NCBI GenBank assembly: GCA_022836615.1
Contig: MU405281.1
Span: 1 to 64,000, forward strand
Direction: 5' to 3'
Origin: Annulohypoxylon bovei var. microspora
Taxonomy: Eukaryota; Ascomycota; Sordariomycetes; Xylariales; Hypoxylaceae
Length of the DNA: 64,000 bases
Shown: one piece after another, positions 1 through 10,388 of the stretch
Numbering within the stretch: the stretch's first letter is position 1
Layout of the letters: each line of letters starts with the position of its first letter
The notes under the pieces: generated by a model
The model's input: only the letters and a program-made list of their open reading frames with translations
Told to the model about the DNA's origin: nothing
Database searches by the model: none
Translations under genes and position numbers: made by a program

Positions 1-760
1 CGAGGCCACCCGTCTCGCCACCCGTTCAGCCTCCTGTTTACCCAGCCGTTGAGCCTCCCGTTTAACCACCCCTTAAGCCACCCTTGTAACCACCATTGTA
101 GGCCCCGTCGAACCACCCGTATAATCACCCGTTAAACCCCCGTTAAGCCTCCCGTTTAGCCACCCGTCTATCCACCCGTACATCCACCTGTTTAACCACC
201 CGTCTACGCCCCGTTGAACAACCCGTATAGCCTCCCCTTTAGCCACCCGTTTAACCCCCCCGTCTAAACCCCGTTAAACCACCCATATAACCCCCGTTAA
301 GCCACCCCTTGTCTAAACCTCCCGTCTAGCCACCCCTTAAGCCACCCGTCTAGCCACCCGTATAACCATCCTGTAACGGCGCTCAGCTGCCGCTACTCCT
401 GAGGTATACTAGCGGAGCGGCTGATCAAAGTCCCGGCCGCAGGGCCAGTATATAAGGACCCTTTAAGGGAAACCACTTCGTGGCTTCCTTTCTCTTAGCT
501 CCTCACTTTAGATATTCTCGTTAATAGAGTACGTGGTCCGCCGTCGCTTAGGCTTTGTCCCGATCTGAGACCTGCTCGCCGTGACACATCCGTTAAACCA
601 CCCGTAGCCGCCTTTCTAACGCCATAACCACCTTCTCAAATCAGGGGTCTTTTTTTACTTATATAACCTGTGTTAAAAATCAGGGCCAACTGAACTGAAA
701 GGAGTCAATTACGTAATCCCATTATGTTAGGTAATTAATTGGTTGAAAAACAAACCCGCT
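1..760 (+). repeat. Degenerate CCACCCGT array unit (U1), forward
   Basis: The stretch is made of irregular 7-15 bp steps ending in CCACCCGT, CCCCGTT or CCTCCCGT, too degenerate for a fixed period. It is followed near 680-740 by a non-array tail (ggccaactgaactgaaagg) that recurs almost unchanged near 9497 after another array. The left end lies outside the window. A solo LTR interrupts it at 372-586. No coding frame is convincing. Confidence 0.75.
372..586. mobile_element. Solo LTR (215 bp) with 5-bp target duplication
   Basis: The segment begins TGTAAC and ends GTGACA, giving the TG...CA ends of an LTR. It is flanked by direct CATCC repeats at 367-371 and 587-591. Removing it with one CATCC restores an ordinary array step of the surrounding repeat. 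A TATA-like tatataagg lies near 450, as in an LTR promoter. No internal retroelement sequence is present, so this is a solo LTR left by LTR-LTR recombination. The superfamily (Copia or Gypsy) cannot be told from the LTR alone. Confidence 0.8.
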
Positions 761-1019
761 TTTCCTTTTTTTCCCATTCTCAGTAATTTTTTCCTACTCT
801 CCTCTTATGGGGGCCAATGGGGGCCTTGCATCTTGCCATAACCCCACTTTTAAAAAAAATTCCTTTTCAAGTAGTTTGACTAGTCCTAATTGGGATGACC
901 TTCACCAGCGCGACACAATAACCCTCCTAAAACTCGGGCACTCCTAAAACTCGGGCATTAATTTAGCTAGACCCCGATACAACAACCCCTCTTAAATTCG
1001 GGGCAAAGACCCTTGATTT

Positions 1020-1460
1020 GAAAAGGTGGCCGAGGCGTTAAAGAGGTGGCTACGAGTGGTTAAAAGGGAAGTTAAAGGGAGGCTCAACGGGGTTCAACGG
1101 GTGGTTCATCGGGGGGTGGTTAAGTAGACGGGTGGTTAAACCGGGGGTTGAACGGGTGGCTCAACGGGTGTTTAAACCGAGGGTGGTTAAACGGGAGGTT
1201 TAAACAAGGGGTGGTTCAACGGAGTTTAGACGGGTGGTTGAACGGGTGGTAAGACGGGTGGTTCGTCGGGGAGTGGTTTAACGGGAGGCTTAAAGGGTGG
1301 TATAAGGGGTGGTTCAACGGGTAGGCGAACCGCCAGCTAAATGGTGGTGAGCTGTTTCGTCGCATGGTAAAAGAAATAAAAGTGGGAGATCGAAGAATCG
1401 AACCATCGACCCCTGGTTAAACTCGGGATATTGTGCCACCCGAACGGGTGGCTTCGCATA
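1020..1460 (-). repeat. CCACCCGT array unit (U2), inverted, with tRNA-like B-box
   Basis: Reverse complement of the U1 type: an array of ACGGGTGG steps (about 1020-1320), then at 1320-1460 a conserved head. Read on the minus strand the head has a CCACCCGTTCGGGTGG hairpin, TGGCACAATA (similar to a Pol III A-box), GGTTCGATTC (B-box match, 1395-1404) and a T-rich tract. U1 and U2 face each other around 760-1010 and share the sequence next to the arrays, so together they form an inverted pair. Confidence 0.7.
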
Positions 1461-1479
1461 TAATTTCCATTTTAAAACT

Positions 1480-2340
1480 CGGGCATAATTTCCTTTGTTA
1501 AATTTTAACATAATAAAAACATTAAAACGTTTTAATTTTTTTACGAGGTTTTTTTTACGGATTAAATTAATAATTTTAAATATATAAATATTATTTTTTA
1601 AATTTACAAGTAAATTCACTTTTATTTAATATATTATTAATTTAATTACTTAACTTTTAATGTTTTTATAATATTTAAATATTTAAATATATTTTTTATA
1701 AAATCGTTATTATGTAAATTAAATGGCGGCGCAAAAGGTACCACGTGACCTTTTCATGGTTTAAATTTATAACACGAATATTTTTTAAAAACTTAAATAA
1801 TTTTTTAATTATAACATTTATAATAATATAATATATATAATTATAAAGTTTTAAATTTAACGGATTAAATAATATAAAATTTTTTTAAATGCATTAATTA
1901 TTTTTACGTGTTTTAAAGGTTTAAAATAAGCTTATAAAATTTTTTAACGGCGGCACGTGATACTTTTTAAAGTTAATACATTTATTTAAAATAAATATTC
2001 GGCAACGTATATTTTATTTAATATTTAAACCGTTACATTTTTAATAAAAATACATTTTATATTAATTAATTACTTTTATTAAATAATATATATAAAATAA
2101 TTTTATATATTTATATAAAAAGTTATTATAATTTAAAAACATTTAAAAATAAAAAACGCGATTTACGCGTTTTAATTAATTAAAAGGTTTTTACGGTCGT
2201 AAAATTTTTAAAATAAAAATAAATTAAATAATAATTAATAAAAAATAAATAATAAAATAAAAATAAATTTATTTATAAATTTAAAAAATAACATTTATAT
2301 ATTTAAAATTATTAAAATTAAATAAACATGAATAAAAATA
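1480..2340. other. AT-rich RIP-like island
   Basis: Almost entirely A and T, with long TA-rich runs, scattered islands such as acgtgac, and no usable reading frame. This matches DNA degraded by repeat-induced point mutation. The directly adjoining 2341-2723 copy of a MITE shows C-to-T and G-to-A changes against its sister copy, which supports RIP. The original element is no longer recognisable. Confidence 0.7.
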
Positions 2341-2723
2341 TAATAAATTTTATTTATAACGATGTTATTATATAACGATATTTTAATATAACGATTTATT
2401 TTATTATATATTTAAATTTTATATAAAAAATAACGATAATTTTATTATAACGAATATCGTTAACCTTTTAATTAATTACCATTAAAATCGTTATAAAAAA
2501 TTAAAAAATCATGAAAATCCTTTTTATTTAAAAAAAATTAATACATTTTTAAACTTTATGGTACCCACTTTAACTTAACTTAGGATATTTTCGGCCCGTG
2601 CACTTGTGAGCCTTACCCGTTTGGGAAATATCGTTTCAAAGTAAATTACTTTTTAAAACGATACCTTTTTATAACGATCCTAATGCTATGTTTCTTAACA
2701 ATCGTTATGGACAAGTTTTATTA
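2341..2723 (-). mobile_element. pogo-type MITE, RIP-mutated copy (383 bp)
   Basis: Collinear over its whole length with the reverse complement of 51070-51451. The differences seen are nearly all C-to-T or G-to-A, for example the terminus CAGTAAACCCTG has become TAATAAATTTTA. TA dinucleotides flank both ends (2339-2340 and 2724-2725), as expected for Tc1/mariner/pogo insertion. There is no transposase; length and termini fit a non-autonomous element. Confidence 0.85.
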
Positions 2724-2948
2724 TATTTTCATTCATCACCCAGGCTACCCTGGGAGCCCCCTGCTATTAAAATTCAATGCCTCGGACCTTGGAGGTGTTC
2801 ATTATAATGTCGTTTATTATGTGTATTACATCGTAGTTGGAAATGTTTGGGGTAATAACGAAGGTGCTTACAACGGACAAATGCCTTTAATGAATGATCT
2901 TCAAGTTCATAACGTTTAATTGCCACCCGTTAACCACTAACATATTAA

Positions 2949-4556
2949 CAGCCATCAGATCAACGGCCGTCAACGCAAGAATCATCAACATTCACGGCGT
3001 CAAAGCTTAATCTTAACCTAAAACCAGTCGAGCTACCAACGTCGATGATAAGTATAACCAATGAGGCATCGCCGAAGAGAAGTGGCCCCAAGGCAATGGC
3101 TGAGCCGACAATACATCCTCCAAATCTAACATACCCATATCTCAGCATTTATAGAACCGGCGGACCCATTAAGATACCTGACGACGGTGTCTTACACGAA
3201 CAGGAATATTTTTTTCATGTGCCAGGATATGAAGAAGATTATATATTAACTAATGTTATTGTCTCATCCTCCGTTATTAACGATAAATTTTCCGTAGATA
3301 AATACCTTATCGTCCCTAATTTCCTCCACTGGGTAATGCCGTGTAAGCTCCCACCCTTATGGTAAGAACTTGAAAATTATTCGAACCAACTATATAAGCC
3401 CGAGTGGACCAATCTTACCCGACATCTCGAACCATGTCGACTCACCATGCGTCTTACGGACTTAGACATAATGCATGTAATCCCTACTGTTTGCCGATAT
3501 TGGATGATGTTTGAGAATATCGCGAAGTATGGTACGAACGCCAGTTTCAAGGCAATGTGGAACGCGAATTATAATAATGTAATACCTTTGTCGCAGCTAG
3601 TACATCGCTTGTTGGATAAGGCCAACCTAGTTCCATTTCCTAAGCGCAACAAAGGGCGTACCGCATTATTATGTCATGTACTTAAAACCACAGGTAAAGG
3701 AGTGGAACCTACCTTGGATTTGATAGCAAACTATCATAATATGAAATTCCATAAGTTATATGGAATACCTTGTGAATATATCTTCGTTCGCTTCGCTTGA
3801 TCTCTTTTTCAGAACTCGGTACTTTCACTTTTCACGGGAAACTCAAAAACCTTCAAACTTCGCCTTCGTAAACGTATCGGTGAAGATTATTCTTCTAAGA
3901 CGGAAGATCAAGATGGGCAGCCATCCAATGACGACTATACCAATCCGCGGGCTGGCGACGCTATGGCGGAAAATACCCCTCCAGGAGGCAATAAACGCAA
4001 ATCACCAAGCAAAAAAGGATCTCCAGCCAAAAGATCCAAGACACGTAATGATGATGCGTACCTTGTGGAACCTAGTAGCGATTCCGATTCTGATTACAAG
4101 GACCTTGATCCTAGATATTGGACGATTGATTCCAATCGGAAGCGTAAAGACGAGTACTTTTTGGATCTTGATAGCGATTCCGATGCTGATTACAAGGACC
4201 TTGATCCTCGGTATTGGACGATTGATCCCAATCGGAAGGGTGAAGCTCAGGATGAACTTTTTGAGCGGTGTACAGCAGACGAGTACTTTTTGGATCCTAG
4301 TAGCGATTCCAATTCCGATTACGAGGACCTTGATCCCAATCGGAAGCGTGAACATCGACGTGGCCGCTCGCGTACAAAAAAGCCCAGATACAGTCGGCCT
4401 CCTGCAAACGCTATCAACTTCCCAGAAGACGCAGCTGAATCGTCTCAGGGTTCCAATCATTTGGACAGCGACGGATTGGTGCCAGGGCTAACAAGTTCTG
4501 CTCCTAGCGTTATGAGCAGTAAGAGAAGCTCCGGTGGCAATGTCCGAGACTCCTGA
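2949..4556 (+). pseudogene. Interrupted gene of unknown function with acidic DYKDLDPRYW repeats
   Basis: A single frame runs from about 2949 to the TGA at 4554-4556 and is broken by TAA at 3363-3365 and TGA at 3798-3800, with coding-like sequence on both sides of each. First ATG in frame is 3045. The C-terminal part (from 3963) starts with a basic, NLS-like stretch (KRKSPSKKGS, then AKRSKTR). It then carries three degenerate copies of an acidic repeat containing YFLD, SDSDxDYKDLDP and RYWTID. I recognise no family. A CAA-to-TAA change would explain the first stop and fits the RIP-preferred CpA context; introns spanning the stops were tried and gave bad frames. It is most likely a decayed gene beside the RIP island, but an expressed shorter protein from 3963 (197 aa) cannot be excluded. 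Confidence 0.5.
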
Positions 4557-4936
4557 GACTTCTAAAGGCAACCCGGGCGCCTTATCCCGTCCAGTCGGCC
4601 ACGTTAACATTGTACAAGGCGATTACTAGGACGATTGGTTGGGGGCTTTTTCGTGGATTATATACCGGGTTAAGAATCAATTCCTTTGGTGTATTAAAAG
4701 GTGGTTGAAAAGCTGTTATCGAAACACAGCTTGTTTGTGAAAAGATACATCTAAGCTACACTTAAGAGCTTGCCTAGACCTGGATGGGCTAATGTTGCCT
4801 CAGTGTGGCTTAGTTACTTCCTTTTTTTCAAGAGTTGAATCCACACATTGTAATTTAACCTCCCATTTCTTAACAATTAATTAAATTAGAATAATGCAAC
4901 GAGGCTCTTTCAATTGGAATTGTGATGCGCTTTTGA
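4557..4936. other. Spacer, nothing recognised
   Basis: No open frame, repeat family or RNA feature was found here. Confidence 0.5.
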
Positions 4937-5170
4937 ATGCCCGAGTTTTGCCAGAGTTTTACGAGGGTAATTATGCCCGAATGGCTAATCGGGTGGGTGG
5001 TTAAGCGGGAGGTTCAACGAACGGGTGGCTAGACGGGTGGGCGAACCGCTAGCCGGATGGTGGTGAGTGGTTTTTGTTGTATGAAAAAAGAAATAAAAGT
5101 GTGAGACCGAGGAATCGAACCATCGACCTTTGGCTGAAACTCGGGTTATTATGCCACCCGAACGGGTGGT
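4937..5170 (-). repeat. CCACCCGT array unit (U3), inverted, with B-box
   Basis: Short version of the unit on the minus strand. It has the CCACCCGTTCGGGTGG hairpin (about 5155-5170), TGGCATAATA, GGTTCGATTC (5112-5121), a T-rich tract, and a short array (about 4990-5050). At the outer end is a tgcccgag...gagggtaatt tail that recurs near 8822. Together with U4 at 9165-9640 it brackets the two nuclease-like genes in inverted orientation. Confidence 0.7.
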
Positions 5171-5469
5171 ATCGCGTATTAATATCATATATCATTTTTC
5201 ATATATCGCAATACGCATCCTTGCGCTGTTGCCTGCTTGACCGACTTTCTCACGCATCTCGCCTTTATTATAATGTACCAACTCGGCTATAACTCTTATA
5301 CCCTCACTTCGAATTATCCCATACCATTTCCAAAGCCTTTTTTTTAACTGTCAGCCATTAAATCAATATAAAAAACGCAATATCAAGGTATGAAATATCC
5401 CCCAAACCCAAACCACTAAGGAAGCGTAAACTTAGCTTAACATCTAAACGCGAATCCCCGTCTAGGAAA

Positions 5470-6800
5470 ATGCCGGAAAACAATTATTGTTCTTGCTGTA
5501 GTCGTTGTTTTTACAAAGTAAAATCCCCCCCCTCCCCGCCCCCCCTTATCACCAGATATTTATTAGTATTAACGAGACGATTACACAGGCAGTTTCTTGT
5601 CCGGCGCTCTCACCACCTCGATATTCGGCCGACCCAGTTAGCAACGCCGAGCCTCAACAGCCTCCTACCTTCAACGATTGGTGGATACAACTTAAACCAA
5701 ACGCGCCAACCGAAAGTGTAACAATCCCTCGGAAGTGGGAGGATATACACAGAGAATTAAGCAGCGAAGACTCCTACGCAGAAGATTTGGACGATATGTC
5801 TAGCCAAGCTCCTTCGAGAAGTATGGTGAAAAGCCGTAGGGAGATTGGGCCGCTACCTGGCAGCAGCGCCTATTTACTGTTGTGCAATATCAATGGTATC
5901 AAGCTAGTAGACTACTCCATGTCGACCCCTAAATGGATTGTTCAGCTATTCGAAACAGTCTCGATACCACCTCCTTACGTTGATCGTACCTAGTTAACGG
6001 ATCAAGCGGAAGCTTTCATCGAGAACCGTGGCCAGTATCTATGTCAGTACATGGAAACGACGTGGGAATTGCAAGTACAACCGTTTTTTCCCTTATACGA
6101 TACCACCTACTCTTCGTTCTACAAGACTGTAATGAAACACAAGCTACACGACGATTTTTATCTCAGAACCTCTGGGAAAGTCGGAAGGCGCGGGGAGAAC
6201 GACAATCTCACCACTCATCTCAAACTGTTCCCACAACCAGAAGGTCTCAAGTCCACCAGACCTGACATACTTATAGGATACAGCCTCTCATGGCTATCCG
6301 CGGTATTAGACAACGACGATGAATTGGCAAGCAAAATCTACGCAACATGCCAGATTACCACCGAAGGGGCTATCTTTCCTTACCTATTTGTAGAGCTCAA
6401 GAGCGGGTCTGGAGATACGTTGACTGTGGCCACCCATCAGCTTCTTACGTCATGCGCGGCAGCTCTTGCCATTACTAAAGACCTCTTCCCACATCGTAAC
6501 GCCGTATTCGGGCTCGCAATGGATTCCCGAAGTGGAATACTTCTTATGATGTGGATAGATCAACCACAACCAGGGAAGCAACCTCGGTACTTGATGAAGG
6601 AAATGGCCCAATATAACCTGGCAAGTGCTGCGTCAGTTATCAATCTACAGGATGTTTTAATGAACATCCACGCTTGGGGCCACGGCACTCGAAGAACCGT
6701 GGTGAAAGAGCAATTGAGAGAACAGCTGCCGGACGTGTTGGAAAAGGGAATTGACGAGTATATATTTGGTGAAGCGGCGGCTAACACACCGATAGTCTGA
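5470..6800 (+). pseudogene. PD-(D/E)XK nuclease-like protein, interrupted by one in-frame TAG
   Basis: The proposed start is ATG 5470, with an intron at 5518-5588 (GTAAAA...CACAG) joining into the long frame that reaches TGA at 6798-6800. TAG at 5991-5993 breaks this frame, with homologous sequence on both sides. The C-terminal half has the family core: RPDILIGY (acidic residue after Pro), then FPYLFVELKSG, which gives the E-x-K of a PD-(D/E)XK fold, and LMNIHAW near the end. All three blocks align by eye with the proteins at 7254-8685 and 49313-50668. A CAG-to-TAG change (CpA context) would create the stop. Alternatively a non-canonical 57-nt intron (GTTGAT...GCCAG, 5979-6035) would remove it in frame. 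Without the stop it would be about 440 residues, with both key positions kept. Its cellular role is unknown. Confidence 0.65.
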
Positions 6801-7253
6801 CCACGTCGGCGTCGTTGCTTATGAGTGAAAGCTTTATAAACGAGGAGTAGATTACAAACAACGGAAAGGGACAAGTTGTACGGTCAACTAAGGGTTTTAT
6901 TACTAGCATTGAACAGTAATTCAAACATAGCCCAAGGTACTTCCGGTTAGGTGGTAATTACAGCCAAAATGAATGTATTTTGTGTTATATGAATATTCTA
7001 TTTATAATAAAAACGTGACACGGTGGCTAAAGCAGCGATTTGTAAACTAAGTGGCGTTTTTCAACCATTATAATTAATTTATCACATTTCACCTACATGA
7101 CTTCCCATCTTTCCATGCAATACTTAATTTTCATGCTCAAACAAGTTATATATATATATAAAGGTTTTCCCTTCTCGCTGATGCAAAAGCAAAATCGACC
7201 TTGCCGCCTAATAAACCCTTTCACCCCGACCTGCTTCAACCACCTTTTCCACC
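6801..7253. other. Spacer between the two nuclease-like genes
   Basis: No gene seen. It contains a short TA microsatellite near 7149-7162 just before the start of the next gene. Confidence 0.5.
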
Positions 7254-8685
7254 ATGAACACCTTTTTTAACACCCCCAGCAATTTCTCTCGGCCATCTTT
7301 TATTGCTAATGGCGTGAGGATTACCGAGACAAAGACGAATACGTATGGAAATATCCTGCCACAAGTGAGAAATCAACCTAAAAGACGGCGGTCTAGGTAA
7401 TTCGCCTCTCCCTCTCAGTTCTTCTAAGTTAAACGAACAAGATCCAGCGCCATTATCGAAGCAACTGCCTTCAACCACTCACGAACAACCTCAGCCGCTG
7501 TCCCCACAAACGTCTCTCAAGGAGCCCCCCGCAGACTCACAAGCTGACCCCGAAGCAACCCCTCAAGCCGGCAATCCCGCCGACAACCCCGACGACCCAC
7601 CCGCAGAGCCTCACGCAGAGCCTCCCAAACAACCTCTGGCGACAAACCTGGAGCAGCCTCAATTCGATAAATCAAACAACAGTCCTAAGCTTCAACCCAT
7701 TGTCGTTGACGAGTGGTTTGATCGGTATTATAGTTCAGACCAAGACAGTATCCACTCCTTTGTACCAGCAATGTCTGTCGTATATTCTACTCAACGTGCT
7801 CCGTCGGAGCTAGAGACCTTGAATCTCTTCCGAGACCGAGAGCCTCTCCTTGAAAGCTCCACGTATCGATCCCAGACTTTATTCCAACTCGGAATTGAGT
7901 TGTTAAGCCCAAACGATTGGGGTGAAACCCCAGGTTGGGTCACTAATCTCGTCAATTGAGTAATGGCCCCGTGCCTTGATCCCGTCTATGATGAAACCAC
8001 AAGACAGCACCACTACGAGCTTTATATAGCTTCCTCTAAGGAACATTACCGACGGGAAATACCCATGTACAAGCAGATAAACGTTTGCTTGGGCTTACAA
8101 GAGAACAATATTGCGTACCCGCTTTTCGTAGCGGAAAATACCATATTCCATCAGAGTACTCTCATATCAAACCGGGAATTACAAGATTTTAACGTGGCTA
8201 TTCCGAAACCTTACCTAGCATTCGGATATATGGACCGATCATTCGGGTATGAGATGACGAGTTGCCCATACATCCGCCTCAATCAGGCTTCGTTTCATAT
8301 CAATTCCATCCCGATATGGACGCCATATCTAACAGTGGACGTGTTAGAACCCCCTATGACTTACGACGGCCTACTGAATTCATGTCTTGGTAGCGCCGCG
8401 GCATCCGTTCACGTGGCTAGCAGCGTGCTACAGGAGGGGAATGCTGTCTTCAGTTTGATGTGTAACTACGACAGTGTAGATTTACATATCTCCTGGTTTG
8501 CCTCTAATGGCAAATATCTCTCGAAATGGATCGAGTCCTTCGCGTTGAAAAACTTCCAGTCTTGCATGGCCTTACGAAACTGCCTAGTCAACATCCACGA
8601 ATGGGCAGCAACGGACAGGTACAATGCTATCAAAACCGGGTTCCATGCGCTCAGTGCGTTCCATGCGGCTAATGGTGAAGTTTGA
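7254..8685 (+). pseudogene. PD-(D/E)XK nuclease-like paralogue, degenerate active site and in-frame TGA
   Basis: ATG 7254 opens a short exon. A frame change is needed between about 7340 and 7430 (for example an intron 7343-7418, GTATGG...CTCAG), and the main frame then runs to TGA at 8683-8685. TGA at 7957-7959 interrupts it. The N-terminal half is rich in Pro, Glu and Asp (PPAEPHAEPPKQP). The core aligns with the paralogues, but the expected Pro-Asp is KPYLAFGY and the expected E-x-K segment is TPYLTVDVLE, so the catalytic Asp and Lys positions appear lost. LVNIHEW near the C-terminus is conserved. It follows the 5470-6800 gene on the same strand inside the same inverted repeat pair. A weak intron GTCACT...AGACAG could skip the stop in frame. 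Either way the encoded protein looks catalytically inactive. Confidence 0.6.
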
Positions 8686-9164
8686 AGCTGTCTTGCTTAC
8701 CCCCTTAGTTAAGTTACTCGAGAAATGACATCAGAAAGGATGCAAGTGGATAGGTACATTCATTTGAATGATATAAGCGGTTGAAGAAATGGTTGATAGC
8801 TTAATAAGGTTTCATGGGGCTTATGCCCGAGTTTAACGAGGGTAATTGTACGGGTAAAGCTTTGGTTGTTTTCTCAAAGGGTCTCACACTCTTTTATTAG
8901 ACTTAACTACTGTATTCTTTCTTTCTTACCTAATCAACGATATTACTTTCCCCACTTGACTTTACAATTAATAGGTACATACGAGCACCAGTTTAAATCG
9001 GCCTTAGCCGTGCCTTTAACATCTTTGATTATCGCCTTCAATCTTTAACATAAGGCTACGGAACGCTCAAGGCGTAAACGATAATGCCGACCCTTACAAG
9101 GGGCGTGAGGGTGGATATTACGTAATAAGAGACTGTTTGAAGTGGCGGTGGAAGAAGGATTATT
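8686..9164. other. Spacer with a partial unit tail
   Basis: Near 8822-8858 the sequence repeats the tgcccgagttt...gagggtaattg tail found beside U3 (4937-4985). No gene is supported; the small open frames lack any coding character. Confidence 0.5.
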
Positions 9165-9640
9165 TCACAATAACCCGAGTTTCAACTGGAGGTCCATTAA
9201 TTCGATGGTTCGATTCTTCGATCTCCCACTTTTGTTTCTTTTCTCATCCGACGGAAACCACTCACCGCCAGCCGGATGCGCGATCGCGCATCCAGCTGGC
9301 GGTTCGCCCACCCGTTACTCGTTGAGCCTCTTCCCGTTCAGCTAACCTTTAAACCTCCCGTTGAGCCACCCGTGTAAACCCCGTTGAGCCACCCGTCTAC
9401 TCACCCGTAGCCACTCGTAGTTAATTTTTTAACCCCTTGGCTACCTTCTTAAGGGTTGCTTAATCACCTAGATTAGGAGTCATTAACGATCACGGCCAAT
9501 TGAACTGAAAGGAGTGAATTAGGTAATCGAATTAAGTACTAGGTAATCATTCCTGCCACCTGGTCCGTCCGTGAGAAAACCCCATTGCTCGCGAACTGAC
9601 CACCTTAAAAGCTGAGATTTGAGAATTTAATTGGTTGAAA
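9165..9640 (+). repeat. CCACCCGT array unit (U4), forward, with B-box
   Basis: Order on the plus strand: cacaataacccgagtttc, GGTTCGATTC (9207-9216), a T-rich tract, a ccgccagccggatgcgc segment with a small hairpin (gcgcgatcgcgc), the CCACCCGT array (about 9310-9420), and the ggccaattgaactgaaagg tail (9497) shared with U1. It is the most complete forward unit in the window and lies inverted relative to U3. Confidence 0.7.
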
Positions 9641-9668
9641 GGTCCCACCCCCGAAAAGATGCACCTAA

Positions 9669-10275
9669 TCAATAGTACCCCGCGGGTAGAAGGGCGGCGT
9701 CTCTGATTGGTTGAAACTCTTATCGATAATCCATCACCCAATCAAAATTTTCCCACCAAACGAAACACCTTTCCACCTGAATAACTTTCGCAATCAGGCC
9801 TTCGTATTTTGATAATTAACATTTCAAGATAGCCCTTAATCCAGGCCATCTAATGATGTATGTCTTATCCTGGTGCACCCCTTATTCCCCGAGATATACC
9901 GTGTTTCGCTCCGGTTTTCCGCGGTCCTGCGGTTGTTTCGCCGGTCGCACGTGGTGACCGCCGAAGACCGTTCAACGCCCGACAGCTATCAATACACTTT
10001 TCAGTATGCATCAATGACAACTGCCACAGTAATAGTGCAACTTAGCTCATTCGATTGGTCCTTTAGTTACACAGACCCCAAAACCAATTGCAAGCTGATC
10101 GAAGACCTTTACGTAAAGTTATTCAAGTGAGAAGATGGATGGGTATAGAAAGCTGGCCGCTGGGTGGGAAGGTACATTCAATTGCACTAGCTTTTGTATG
10201 AGGGACCAAGTACCTTGAGCTAGCGGCCATGGCGCATCGATAAGGATTTCGACCAATCAAAAAAATACTATTGAA
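9669..10275. mobile_element. Non-autonomous inverted-repeat element (about 607 bp)
   Basis: The left end (caatagtacc...gattggttgaaactcttatcgat) and the right end (atcgataaggatttcgacc...tactattga) are imperfect inverted repeats. Both ends and internal blocks (gaataacttt, ccggtcgcacgtg, ttcgattg) match the 25167-25992 element, so the two are members of one family. There is no transposase frame. It starts directly after U4. Confidence 0.6.
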
Positions 10276-10388
10276 GTGGCATATTATTGAATAAGCAAAT
10301 CTCTTTTTATTTACCTAGCAAAGCGCCTTTTTTTTTTAATCGGGACATCGAATCAATAAGAAAAAAAAAGTTGACGCAATAACCCGAG

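Noticed and set aside
3772..3812. A short intron removing the TGA at 3798
   Set aside because: It would be only 41 nt and its junction creates a new TAA.
4002..4460. A minus-strand protein of about 150 aa with repeated IGIAxxIQKVLV
   Set aside because: It is the mirror of the acidic-repeat gene; its periodicity comes from the plus-strand repeats.
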